This document shows, in pieces, positions 34,432 through 47,600 of a stretch of DNA of 64,000 nucleotides. How positions within the stretch are numbered: position 1 is the first letter of the stretch; every line of letters begins with the position of its first letter. Position numbers and translations under genes: made by a program. The notes under the pieces are model-generated. The model was not told where the DNA came from, did no database searches, and saw only the letters and a list, made by a program, of their open reading frames with translations. The stretch covers positions 62,001 to 126,000 of the forward strand of contig NJFT01000094.1 in NCBI GenBank assembly GCA_002221725.1, written 5' to 3'. The DNA is from Scedosporium boydii (taxonomy: Eukaryota > Ascomycota > Sordariomycetes > Microascales > Microascaceae).

Positions 34432-34866
34432 TATTACAATCCTAACACTTCAGGATTTCGGCTGATCAATAGAATAGGAAGGTGCTGAGGTAGCAGGTGC
34501 CTATTTAAAGATAAGTAAGGTAGTTGAGTAGTATTTACAATGATAGATGCTGAGAGTGCGTATATAAGTGCAGGGTGTAGTTGTTACTTATATTAACTAC
34601 TAAAGAGTCTAGAAGATAACTAGACTAGTAGGAAACATCGTAGCTTTATATAGACATCTCTCCCATCTATCTTCAGTACGCAATCGCCTCCCAGGCATTC
34701 ACCCGATCATTCTTCCAACGATCGCCTGGTCGCATTTCCTTCGTGCAGTCGGTTACTTCAAGTGCGTCCGCCTAGTCACTTTCCTAAAGAGCGACCACAT
34801 AACCTTGTTCTGATCCTGCCATTCCTCACCGCCCTGGGTGGCCTAAATCACGGCCAGGTCATGACA
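34432..34866 (-). repeat. 3' LTR of element A (435 bp)
   Basis: On the plus strand it starts TATTACAATCC and ends GGTCATGACA. It aligns end to end with 41466-41900. Confidence 0.88.
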
Positions 34867-34884
34867 CGATTTCCCCTCTCCCTT
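34867..34884 (-). other. Polypurine tract of element A
   Basis: On the minus strand this 18-mer reads AAGGGAGAGGGGAAATCG directly before the 3' LTR, where plus-strand DNA priming occurs in Ty3/Gypsy elements. Element B has the same tract at 44682-44699. Confidence 0.7.
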
Positions 34885-35539
34885 GGTCTTTGTCCCTAAA
34901 GACCTATTAGTTCTAATCTTCCTTTTCTTCCTAGGTAAGTCTCTATACTATCTTTCCTTTTTATTATATTAACTTATATTTCTAAGTCTCGTTCCCTGGT
35001 GGTTTCTTTTAAGGTAAACTGTAAGCGCCTAGCTTAGGTAGTAGATAACATTTTTCCTTATTAGTATCCTTTTAAAATGCTGAAGTGTATAGCTTGCTTT
35101 AATTCTCGCACTCCCTATAAGTGTATTGTTTGGGAGGGGTAGTCCTATTGTAATTACTGCATCCTCCTTCATCGCACTAATTGTAATGCTAGGGGAATTA
35201 TAGATTCTACTTATTAGTCTCCCTTCCCTTCCTTTCCTTCCTTCCTTAACTAGTACATCCTCTAGTTAATTGTTTAGAGTAGGAGTAGTCTTATATTGTA
35301 AAGGAAGAGTAGGAGGTAGAGGTAGTGCTTTAGGCTACCTTGTCCTGTATTGTAAAAATTTGCTAGGAGAAGGAGCTTTATAAGAAGAGGGTATTAGAGG
35401 TTGTTAGGTTAGAGATGGAGTAGGTGGCCAAGGAGGACGCTGTGGAGAGCGCCTCTGTCTCTGTCCCTGGTTTGGAGATTGACTAGAGTTTGCTAATAGA
35501 TCCTGTACTGCTGGATCCCTTGGTTTTGCTAGGTTCCTC

Positions 35540-38500
35540 TAGTAATAGTCTATAAGGAGTTGTAGGCTCCCTGTTAAATGTTTAATAGGTTCCTAGGTAT
35601 TATTACTTTCTTTATAGTTTTTCTATTTAACTAGATACTTAATGGTCCCTTTGTTGTTTTGTAAGTTAATGATCCTTTCTACTTTAAAGATTCCTTATTC
35701 TTTGGCTTTGAGCTAGACTGATCTTTCTAATAGTATATCTTTATAGGCTGGTTTAAGTAATATTATATAGAATATTGGATAGTTATCTATACCTTCTAGT
35801 AGTTTTAACTTGTAGTTTACTTCTAAGACTTTCTTTTTAATTAGGAAGGGCTCTAGTTTTTAGTAATTAAGCTTATTGCTTAGTCTTATTATTTTAATTT
35901 GGGGGTCCCTGGTTCCTAGTTTCTTTTATAGTAACTAGACCTTACTTCCCCTCTCAAGGGTTGGTCCCTTAAGCTATTTATTGTTAGTATAGCATTTTAT
36001 TCTTTATTAGATAAATTGCAGTTCCTCTTTTAACTATCTATATAGTTCCTTTATCTTATCTACTATAAGGATTACTTATTCTATTTATGTTTTTGTACCT
36101 ATAGGCTTAAATCCTATTCTAAGTTTAATGCTATAGTTTACATAGAATAGTAATATTCTAAGACTTTCTAATATATTAATATTATAGGCTTTCTAAGCTA
36201 AGGGTAGTAGCAATACCTAGTTGTCTTATTCCTAGTTAATATAGTACTATAGATATATCTTAAGCGTTTAGTTTATTTATTCTACCTACCCTTATATTTC
36301 TAGGTAATAAGTAGTAGATAGTTTATAATTAATTCCTATTCTATCTAATAGGCTTTACTAGAAGTAAGAGATAAATACTCTACCTCTATCTAAGTTAACT
36401 TCTTCTAGTAGGTTATAGTTTGCTACTATAGTTTACAGGAATAGTTCTGTAAATTGTAGTGCTTTTATAGATTTATTATAGGGTATAAAGTAAGCGTACT
36501 TTGTTAGCCTATCAATTACTACTATAATGTTATTATATCTGACCTCTGTGGCTAGGTCTCTTGACTTTAGTAGTTTAATGATGAAGTCGATGACGATTTT
36601 CTACTATAGTACCTCTAGTACTAGTATAGGTTGTAGTTGTCTATATAGCTTGTATAGCTAATTCTTATTTTTTCTACACTGAGGGCATTTAGCTATAACC
36701 TTAGTAGTTACCTTCTTAAAATATAGAATAGAGTATTCCTTTAGTACCTTTTCTATAGTTTTCGTAATTTCTAAGTACTTATTATATAGTGCTTTATAGA
36801 TTGCTTAGATGAATCTTTTTACTAGGTTTAGGGGCACTATTATCTATATTTGCTCTTAAGTCTATATTTAGTCTTATAGTCTAAGGTCTATATAGTAGTT
36901 CTTAATTTCCTTTATGATTAGGTTGACTTATTATATCTAATACCCTGTGGCTAACTGCTATAGGTTTCCTTCTTTATTATAGTAAAGGAGGGTACCTGTC
37001 TCTTTAGGTACTTTCTAAAAGTGGTCTAGTCTCTAGCTGAGGGCGTTAGCTCTTCTATTTTCCTTTCCTTTAACATATACGATCCTAAAGTTGTACTTAG
37101 ACAGTTCTTCTACCTATCGTGTTTGTTGTCAATTGAGTTCCTTTATTATAGTAAACCCTGTAAGGTTCTTATAATCGGAGTATACTGTAATTAGATGCTT
37201 AGCTCTAGTGAGGTAGTATCTCTATTTCTTAAATACTTTGATGATAGCTATTAGTTCCTTATTAGGGATAGTATAATGTAATTTAGGTCTGTTAAGTTTC
37301 TTTAATATAAACGCTACTAGGTGAAGTTTACTATCTTCATCTTACTATCCTAATTGCGCGCCCAGTCTATAGTCTAACGTGTTAGTTTCTAACTTGAAGG
37401 GTTTCGTAGGGTCTACTTAATAGAGTATAGGTTGCTTGTATACTAACTGCTTAGCTTCCTAGAATGCTTTCTATTCTTCTAGTCCTTATTAGAATAGTCT
37501 ATCCTTCTTAGTAAGTTCTATAAGGGCTTATATACGAGTACTATAGCCTCCTAAGAACTTTCTATAGAAGTTAAGGAATCTAAGGAATCCTCTTACTTCT
37601 ATAATATTAGTTAATACTAGCTATTTTAAGATAGCTTTAACCTTTGATTTTTATATTTAGACCTTCCTAGGTTGGATTATATATCTAAGGAAGTTTACTT
37701 GCTACTTGTAGAATTTATACTTAGCTAGTTCTATTAATAGTTTTATATCTTATAGCTTTTAGAGGACTTTATATATATATTCCTTATACTCTTCTAGTAT
37801 TTTTAAGAAGATAAGGATATTGTTAAGGTATATTACTATAAAGTAGTCTAAGTATTCTTATAGGATGTAGTTGATTATTGTCTAGAAACTTATAAGGGCA
37901 TTTATTAACCTAAAAGGTATAACTAAGTACTTAAAGTACCCAAGGTATGTCCTGAAGGCAGTCTTCTACTTGTCGCCTTCCTTAATATAGATTAAGTTAT
38001 ATACTCCTCTTAAGTCTAGAGTTGTAAACTACTATACTTCTTAGAGTATGTCCTATAGTTCTAAAATGAGTAGTAATAGGTATTAGTTTTTGATAGTGAT
38101 TTTATTAAGTTGTTGATAGTTTATATATATTCGTAGTTTGCTATTCTTCTTTAGTACCTAGAGGATCGGGTATCCTGCTAGTAATATTAAGGGTCTAATA
38201 TATCCCTTCTTTAATATCTTTACTATATAGTCTCTTAATGCTTACTATTATATTTTAGTGAGGTTGTAGATAGGTATAAACTTCGGTTGAGTCTTTTCTT
38301 TTAATAGTATCTTATAGTCCTACTAGCTATGTTCTAGTAGTCTAGTATCTAGTTCTTTAGTAAATACTTTACTATACTTCTAGTATTCCTTAGGTATATA
38401 CTATAGCGTTTCTTCTACTAGTAGCGTGGCTTCAAAGATCATTATGGCTCTTGTTATATATACTTGCTTATATTTTCTTCCCTTTAGTAGGTAATTTGAA

Positions 38501-41442
38501 TCTTTTATAGTAAGCGCTTTAAAGTAAATTATTATTCTAAAGGCTCTCAGCTTACTTAAGGGTAACTCTTCTAGTTAACACTACTTAGTAGCTAAGTCGT
38601 TTCCTAGGCCTTGCTTAGTCTTATTCTAAGTGAGCTAATTAGTTGCCTAATTAATCTATAGGTTCCTTGTTTATAGCTATAGGATCCCTAGTATAATAGG
38701 GTGTCTAGTAGTTCTAGTGATATTAAAAGAAATGTAGTCGACTCTTCCTATAATGTAGATATAGAGGTGCGCAGTCTCTATACTAACTACTCCGCCTTCA
38801 TAGTCTACTAGCGTTCCGTTATATACATTTAAAGTATATAGCTAGTGCTTTTCTACCTATAGTAGTTCTAACTAGTTGATAATAGTTGGGGAAACGAAGT
38901 TCCCTTATACCCTGCTGTCTACTAAAGCCTAGAACTCTCATCTGGCTAGGGTAATAGGTACCTTTAGGTAGTAGATCTACTATCCTTCTATAATGTTCAT
39001 TTCTCTTATTTCTTAACTGGGTCCAGGTCCCATTGTTCTTATAACTTCTTCCATAACTAACATTAAACTCCTGTATTATAGTCTTTGTAAGCTGGCTATC
39101 TGTTGTTGGAGCCTCTTGATTTCTTATTGCTGTTTTTGTTGCTGTCTGTTTAATTCTAGTATTTCTTATAAGTAATCGACTAGGTTTTAGGTAAGTTTAA
39201 GTTACTTATTTATTTCTTCCTAGAGTTCTTTATAGAGGTTTTCTAGTTCTATAGGGTCTATTCAGCCTTCGAGGAGGTATACTTACTCTTCTAGTTCTTC
39301 TAAGAACTTTTCCCTTAGCTCTTTTTCTTCTTCTAGTTCCTAGACTTATTACTAGAGTTTCTAGATTTCCTTTCGTCGTTTCTTATTATTTTAGAGGCCT
39401 TCTTCTTCTATATTATTAATCCTAGTATTGAGGTTAGCTTTATTAAAGATAGTGTAGCAAAGGTCGTTAATTTGTTTTTAAAGGTTGATAAGATCTAATA
39501 TAATGTCATCTAGCTTCCTATTATAATATTAGTTAAGTCTCTTATAGGGTGTTTAGCTTCTGCCGGTGCCTCTATGCTAGGCGAAGGGGGCTTCCCCCTT
39601 AGCTACTTCCCTTCGGTTTGTTTATTATTCTCTTATAGATTGCTTCTACTACTCCTATGTTTTATTATCTAGGTCCTATATACTAAAGTAGGTATCTAGG
39701 TCCTTGGTTGCTACTTCTGTTCTTGCGTCGGTTTTCTCGGTCTTCCTTTGTACTTTATATACTCCCTAATCCTTCTATTCTTCTTTATTTGATGGATATA
39801 GATAGTTTTTCTGTCTTAAGGCTTCTATATAGTATTCCTATCGTTTGGTTAAGCTTTATAGATCTTTAAGGTGCTGAGCTGCTTTATACTCTAGTTGTTT
39901 GTAGTTAAGGTCTTCCTTAGCGATCTTAGGGATCTACTAGATTACTTCCTTCTCTAGGTTTTTAATGATCTTTCTAAGTGCTTATCTTTCTTCTTTTTCT
40001 TTAAGCGTGTTGTAGTAGCTAATCGGGAGGTTTTTGAACTATTCGTCTTATTCCTAAGTAGTTTAGGCTGTTTGTTGTTCTTAGTCCTGTTTTTCTAGGT
40101 TCTATTAGTATATGAACTACTATAGTGATCCGGGTATCCGGTAGTACTGTTTATAGGCCTTGTTGTAGTGTTCTTTATATAACAGGTCTTCGCTAGTAAG
40201 GGTGTTAAATTTCTCTAGGAGTTCTTCCTTAGTCTCTTAGATCTATTTTGTAATTCCAGGGATTTTAGCGATTTCTTCTCGCTTCATCATTTTAAACGTC
40301 TATAGTTTCTTTAGGTAGTAGCCAGCCCTATCCTTGTTGCTTTAGTAAGTAATATAGTTATTATTGTAGTATGTAGTCTATAATAAGGATTTGTAGTTAA
40401 TAGTGCTGGCTCCTAACTGTCGAGTTTTTCCTTCTAGTACAGGTTTAAACCTAGACTTCTTTTTATCTAGCCTTTTATATCCTAGCTTAGGCTTGTGTCT
40501 TATTTAGCATTCCCTTGTATAATAGCTATAATATCTACATTTGTAGTACTTCCCTACCTTTTCTTTAAGTCTTTTAAGGGGGGCTTGTTTTATAGTGCTG
40601 GTGCTAAGTTCTATAAGCCCTGTATAGGTTCCTTATATAGTAGTCTTATAAGTAGTCTTTTTCTTAATATAGGATCGTCCTTATCCTTGTTTCTCTATAT
40701 GTTGTTTATATTGTTAGTTATTGATATGTACTACTATAGTGATGTATTCTGACAAGTCTCCTGGTTAATCTATTTTATATAGTTTATCCTTGACTTTGTC
40801 CTTGAGTCTGGTGTAGAATTAGGCTATTAGGGGCTTATCTTCCCAATTGAGATAAGATGCTACCTGTTGAAACTTAGTAGTATACTAGGAAGCAGCTCCC
40901 TTTTGTTGTAGGTTCTCGAGTTGTCATTTGTTGGCTTGCTCTTCATCTAGGTCGCTGAAGGCGCCCTTTAAGGCTTGCTTGAAGTCTTTATATTTTCTAA
41001 AAAGCTTTCAGGTTTCCTTGTCCTGGTTTCTACTTAAGGGGTTTTCTAGGTAATCTCTTATTTAAGGCTTAAACCAGGCTAGAGTATCTCTAGTAAGGAA
41101 TGTAGCAATAGTAAGTACCTAGTCTTCCTCTCTGCTAAGGTTAAGGTAGTAATATAGGAGATAGGCTCGGGCCTATGTTAAGAACCCTTAGAGTATCCCC
41201 TTCTTTCCGTTGTAGGGCTTGGGGGGCAGGATCTTGTATTGGGGATGAGTAACTTGATCCTCTAGCTGCTTGATGTAATTGTTGCTAGTGGACAGCTTAT
41301 CTTCAAGTTGCTGCTTCTTAGCCTCGAGCTGTTCTTTTTCTTTGATGAGAGCTGTATGGGCCTTCTTTATGTCTTCTATAGAGGTAGTACTTCCCTTAGT
41401 AGTTGATATATTGTTTATTAGTATACTACTAGATAGGGTCAC
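35540..41442 (-). pseudogene. gag-pol remnant of element A with chromodomain
   Basis: Degenerate polyprotein read on the minus strand. The gag N-terminus is still open for 84 codons (41442-41188), with a coiled coil and a PPKPYNGKKG phrase. The zinc knuckle near 40,500-40,550 has Cys and His changed to Tyr. The reverse transcriptase runs through about 38,200-37,650 with YLNN in place of YLDD. The integrase core is around 36,900-36,250. A chromodomain (KYLVK-stop-KNYKES, NT-stop-EPIKHL) is at about 35,540-35,650. The stops sit where Trp or Gln is expected, as RIP predicts. Confidence 0.8.
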
Positions 41443-41465
41443 TTACTAAATAGGAGTAGTTAACG

Positions 41466-41900
41466 TATTATAATCCTAACGCTTCAGGGTTTTAGCTGAT
41501 TAATGGAATAGGAAGGTGCTAAGGTAGTAGGTACCTATTTAAAGATAAGTGAGGTAGTTAAGTAGTATTTATAATGATAGATACTGAGAGTGTATATATA
41601 AGTGTAGGGTGTAGTTGTTACTTGTATTGACTACTAAAGAGTCTGGAAGATAACTAGACTAGTGGGAAACATTATAGCTTTATATAGACATCTCTCCCAT
41701 CTATCTTTAGTACGCGATCGCCTCCTAGGCGTTCGCCCGATCGTTCTTCCAACGATCGCCTGGTCGCATTTCCTTCGTGTAGTCGGTCGCTTTAAGTACG
41801 TCCACCCAGTCACTTTCCCAAAGAGCGACCACGTAACCTTGTTCTGATCCTGCCGTTCCTCACCGCCCTGGGTGGCCCAAATCACGGCCAGGTCGTGACA
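41466..41900 (-). repeat. 5' LTR of element A (435 bp)
   Basis: Same length as its partner. On the minus strand it starts TGTCACGACCTGGCCGTGAT, keeping the canonical TG. A TATATAAAGC box lies about 220 bp in. Confidence 0.88.
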
Positions 41901-44241
41901 TAAGGTATTAGATAAAGATTTAGTTACTAATATACTATAATATAAATTCTAGTATTATAAAGTATATATTATAGAACTTATAGATAACCTTAGATACTAA
42001 CTTAGGATATTATAAGATAAAGTTAAAAAAGCTATAGCTAGTCTATAGAACTAGATCTTAGAAAGTAATAACTAAAAAATAAAGCTAATAATCTAATAAC
42101 TTAACTATAAATAAGAAATACTTAAATATAAGTAGACTATAGACTAATTATATAAAGTAATAATAAAATTCTAAAAATAACTTAGTAATAAGTAATAATT
42201 TTTACTAAGAAAATAATTTAAAAACTAGAAATAAGACTTTAAAAAACTAATTAGAAAATAAATATTATAGAAAGATAATAGATTTATTATTTAAAAGTAC
42301 TAGTTATTTTAATAAACTAAGAATTTATAGCTTTAGTAGATAATAGAATATAAGAAAACTTTATCTTATTAATAATTATTAATAAGCTAGAGCTTTTATA
42401 AATTATAAAGAACTAGCTATATATTTTAAATATATATAATAGAATACTAGTTAAATATAAAGATAGGATAATAGGTACTAAGACTATATACCTTAATATT
42501 ATTATTATAAAATAATCTAACTATATTTTCTTTAATATTATTAAGATAGCTAATTACTTTATTATATTAGGAATACTATAGCTATAGATAAGGAATTTAT
42601 AGATTAATTAAGTAACTAATTAGTTTACTTAAAATAAGACTAAGTAAGGCTTAGAGAATAACTTAGCCTCTAAGAAGTATTAATTAAAAAAGTTATTTTT
42701 AAGTAAGCTAAGAGCCTTTAGAATAATAATTTACTTTAAAGTACTTATTATAAAAGATTTAAATTATTTATTAAAAGGAAGAAAATATAAATAAGTATAT
42801 ATAATAAGAACTATTATAAGCTTTAAAACTCTATTAATAGCTAATAAGATATTATAGTATATATTTAAGAAATACTAAAAATATAGTAAAATATTTACTA
42901 AAGAACTTAATATTAAACTACCTAAATATAGCTAGTAAGATTATAAGATATTTCTAAAAAAAGGTATATAATTAAAGTTTATACTTATCTATAACTTAAA
43001 TAAAATATAATAATAAGTATTTAAAAAATATATAAAGAAGATATTTAAGAAAGGATATATTAGACCTTTAATATCCTTAATAAGATATTTTATCTTATTT
43101 ATATTAAAACTTTATAACTTAAAAGAATTATAAATATATATAAACTATTAATAACTTAATAATATAATTATTAAAAACTAATACCTACTACTATTTATTT
43201 TAGAACTCTAAGATTAGCTTTAGAGAGCTTAGTAATTTATAATTCTAGACTTAAAAAGAGCTTATAACTTAATTTATATTAAAAAAAGTAATAAGTAGAA
43301 AACTATTTTTAAAATATATTTAAAGTACTTTAAATATTTAATTATACTTTTTAGATTAATAAATACTCTTATAAGCTTCTAAACTATAATTAACTATATT
43401 TTAAGAGAATATCTAGATAACTTTATAGTTATATACTTTAATAATATTTTTATCTATTCTAAAACTCTTAGGGAGTATAAAAAATAAGTATATAAAGTCC
43501 TATAAAAGTTATAAAAATAAAAACTACTAGTAAAACTTATTAAGTATTACTTTTATAAGTAATAAGTAAATTTCCTTAGATATATAATCTAACTAAGAAA
43601 AATCTAGATATAAGAACCTAAGATTAAAGTTATTTTAAAATAGCTAATATTAACTAATATTATAGAAGTTAGAGAATTTTTTAAATTTCTTAATTTCTAT
43701 AAAAAGTTTTTAGAAGGTTATAGTACTTATATATAAGCCCTTATAGAACTTACTAAGAAGGATAATCTATTTTAATAGAAACTAAAAAAATAAAAAGTAT
43801 TTTAAAAAGTTAAATAATTAGTATATAAATACTTTATACTTTACTAAATAGACCTCTTAAAACTCTTTAAACTAAAAATAGATACCTTAGACTATAGCTT
43901 AAATATATAACTAAAATAATAAGATAAAAATAATAAAGTTTACTTAGTAATATTTATATTAAAAAAATTTAATAAGCCTAAACTATATTATATTATTTTT
44001 AATAAAGAACTAATAGCTATTATTAAAGTATTTAAAAAATAGAGATACTACTTTACTAAAGCTAAGTATTTAATTAAATATATTCTAACTATAAAAACCT
44101 TATAAAGTTTACTATAATAAAAAAATTTAACTAATAATAAGTATAATAAGTAGAAAAACTATTTAAATATAATTTTAAAATTATATATATTAAAAAATAG
44201 AAAAATAAAAAAGCTAATACCTTTAGCTAAAAACTAGATTA

Positions 44242-44681
44242 TATTATAATCCTAATACTTCGGGTTCCGGCTAATTAATAGAATAGCTAAGTACTAGGAT
44301 AGTAGGTACCTATTTAGAAATAAGTAAGGCAGTTAAGTAGTATTTATAATAATAGGTACTAAGAGTGCGTATATAAGTATAGGGTATAGATATTACTTAT
44401 ATTAACTACTAAAAAGTCTAGAAGATAACTAGACTAGTAGGAGACATCGTAGCTTTATATATACACTTCTTCTAGCTATCTTTTAGTCCCTTATTATATC
44501 TAATCAAGTCCTTAGTCGATTACCTAGTCGATTCCTAGCTCGACCAGCTAGTTAGTTAAGTAGTCATCTAACTAACTTATTAGATACCAGGCTACTCGAT
44601 TCTATAACTAAGCTATTCCTAATTTTACTATTCTAGTTTACTACTTAGTTTACATAATATAGCTATAGCCTACCTATAATA
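44242..44681 (-). repeat. 3' LTR of element B (440 bp)
   Basis: On the plus strand it starts TATTATAATCC and ends CCTATAATA. It resembles the A LTR for the first 240 bp or so and is unrelated after that. Confidence 0.85.
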
Positions 44682-44699
44682 TAATTTCCCCTCTCCTTT

Positions 44700-47600
44700 A
44701 GTCTTTGTCTTTAAAGACCTATTAGTTCTATATAAGACTTCCTTCCTTTCCCCTCTTACTTATAAGTCTTTTCTTATTCCTCTAATTATACCTAACTATA
44801 TTTCTAAATCTTACTTAGGAATTATAACTTTCTAGATCAATTATAATCGTCTTATTTAGGCTATAGATAATATCCTTTCTAAGTAATATCCCTTTAAAAT
44901 ATCTAAGTATACTTCTTATTTTAATATAAAGGTTTCCTAAAACTATATAGTTTATAAAGAATAGTTTTACTATAATAGCTATATTTACCTTAAATACCTA
45001 AACTATAATACTAGTAATATAACTAATTTTATATATAAGCCCTCCTTTCTCTATAGGTTCTTACTATTTAGCTAACTTCTCTAGTTAATTAACTAGAATA
45101 GGAATAAGCTTATCTAGAATATAAAAAATAGAAAGTAGAGGAGAAAGTAAAGAAGGCCCTAGAAGCTTTTTAAGCTACTTCCTCTAAAGTTTATTATTTA
45201 TATAAAGAGGAGGAGCTTTATAAAAAAAAGGCTCTAGAGGTTATTAAGTTAGGGATAAAGTAGGTAGCTAAGGAGGATACTATAGAAAGTATTATTACCT
45301 CTATCCCTAGTTTAGAGATTAATTAGAGTTTACTAATAGATCCTATACTACTAGATCCCTCAGTTTTATTAAGTTCCTCTAATAGTAGTCTATAAAGAGT
45401 TATAGGCTCCCTATTAAATATTTAATAGGTTCTTAGGTATTATTACTTTCTTTATAATTTTTCTATTTAACTAAATACTTAATAGTTTCTTTATTATTTT
45501 ATAAGTTAATAATCTTTTCTATTTTAAAGATTCTTTATTTTTTAACTTTAAGCTAGATTGATTTTCCTAATAGTATACTTTCATAAGCTAGTTTAAGTAG
45601 TACTATATAGAATACTAGATAGTTATTTATACTTTCTAGTAGCTTAAGCTTATAGTTAACTTTCAAGATTTTCCTTTTAACTAGGAAGAAGCCTAACTTC
45701 TAGTAATTAAGTTTATTACTTAGTTATATAGTTTTAATCTAGAAGTTCCTAGTTCCTAGTTTCTTTTATAGTAACTAGACCTTGCTTCCTTTCCTAAAGG
45801 TTAGTCTTTTAAGCTACTTACTATTAGTATAGTACTTTATTCTTTACTAGATAAACTATAGTTCTTCTCTTAACTACTTATATAATTCCTTTATTTTATC
45901 TACTATAAGGATTATTTATTCTACTTATATTTTTATATTTATAAGCTTAAATCCTATCCTAAGTTTAATACTATAATTTGTATAAAATAGTAATATTCTA
46001 AGGCTTTCTAATATATTAATATTATAAGCTTTCTAAGCTAGGGGTAGTAGTAATACCTAGTTATCTTATTCCTAATTAATATAGTACTATAGGTATACCT
46101 TAAGTATTTAGTTTATTTATTCTACCTATCCTTATATCTTTAGATAATAGGCAGTAAATAACTTATAGTAGATTTTTATTCTATCTAATAAGCTCTATTA
46201 AAAGTAAAAGATAAATATTTTATTTCTATCTAAGTTAACTTCTTCTAGTAGGTTATAGTTTACTACTACAGTTTATAAGAATAGTTCTATAAATTATAAT
46301 ACTTTTATAGATTTATTATAGGGTATAAAGTAAATATACTTTATTAGTCTATTAATTATTATTATAATACTATTATACTTAACCCCTATAGCTAGGTCTT
46401 TTAACTTTAATAATTTAATAATAAAGTTAATGATAATTTTCTACTATAGTATTTCTAGTACTAGCATAGGTTTTAATTACCTATAAAGCTTATAAGGTCG
46501 ATTTTTGTTTTTCCTATACTAAGAGTACTTAGCTATAACCTTAGTAGTATGTTGGTATATAGAGCGACTGGCGGCGGCGCCGCCACATTGCTGATCGGTG
46601 CCGCCACCGGAAGCCCGATGTGCCACACATCCGAACCTTACTTACACATAAAAGGATGATGGCCCCCCATTTTTCATAGACTAGTTCTTAGACAAGGCAG
46701 TACAGCGCAGAAGCAGGCGAAGGACAGCATCGCGATTGGGAGCGATCAGTTGTTTCCTGTCGGCCAGAGCGTTGTTGTGGTAGACGTTCTTTATTATTCT
46801 TTTCTCAATGTTACTTCTTTTCCTATCTTTGCATTTCTCTTCTCTTCTTTGGATGTGATGTCCCACGATGCAGATTCCGACTGATCATCCACTCCTCGAC
46901 GTCCTACTTGACTATCAGACCATTCCGACGACCATTGGACCATTTCTTCTTTGCGGTGTGGCTCTCAGCCACTCCTGACTATTCTCTTGAGTGGGCGGCA
47001 CAGTCTTGTTTGTGTTGTTAGTTGTGCTGCCCGGCTCCGACAAAGTAGTTACTTTTTTAAAGTATAAAATAGAATATCCTTATAATACTTTTTCTATAGT
47101 CTTTATAATTCTTAAGTACTTATTATATAGTACTTTATAAATTACTTAGATGAATTTTTCTACTAGGTTCGGGGGTACTATTATTTATATTTACTTTTAA
47201 GTCTATATTTAGTCTTATAGTCTAAGGTTTATATAGTAGTTCTTAATTTCTTCTATAATTAGGTTAACCTATTATATTTAGTAGCCTATAGCTAGCTATT
47301 GCAAGTTTCCTTCCTTATTATAATAAAGGAGGGTACCTATCTCTTTTAATACTTTCTAAAAGTAATTAGGTCTTTAGCTAAGAGCATTAGCTCTTCTATT
47401 TTCTTTTCCTTTAATATATACAATCCTAAAGTTATACTTAGCTAATTCTTCTACTTATCGCACTTATTATTAATTAAGTTCCTTTATCATAGTAAACCCT
47501 ATAAGGTTCTTATAATTAAAGTATACTATAATTAGGTACTTGGCTCTAGCAAGGTAATGTCTTTATTTCTTAAATGCTTTAATGATAGCTATTAGTTCTT

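Larger units (their letters stand above)
34432..41900 (-). mobile_element. Gypsy chromovirus element A, complete insertion
   Basis: Minus-strand element of 7,469 bp with 435-bp LTRs and a perfect 5-bp duplication TAAGG at 34427-34431 and 41901-41905, inserted into X. Orientation follows from the gag start near the right LTR and a polypurine tract next to the left LTR. It is less AT-rich than X, B or Y, hence probably younger, but still carries many RIP-type stops. Confidence 0.9.

Noticed and set aside
40495..40752. Open plus-strand frame of 85 codons with hydrophobic stretches
   Set aside because: It is antisense to the gag zinc-knuckle region of element A; its hydrophobicity comes from the A-rich opposite strand.
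41634..41885. Frames of 61-83 codons on both strands in the LTR of element A
   Set aside because: They lie wholly inside the U3 part of the LTR, which is non-coding.
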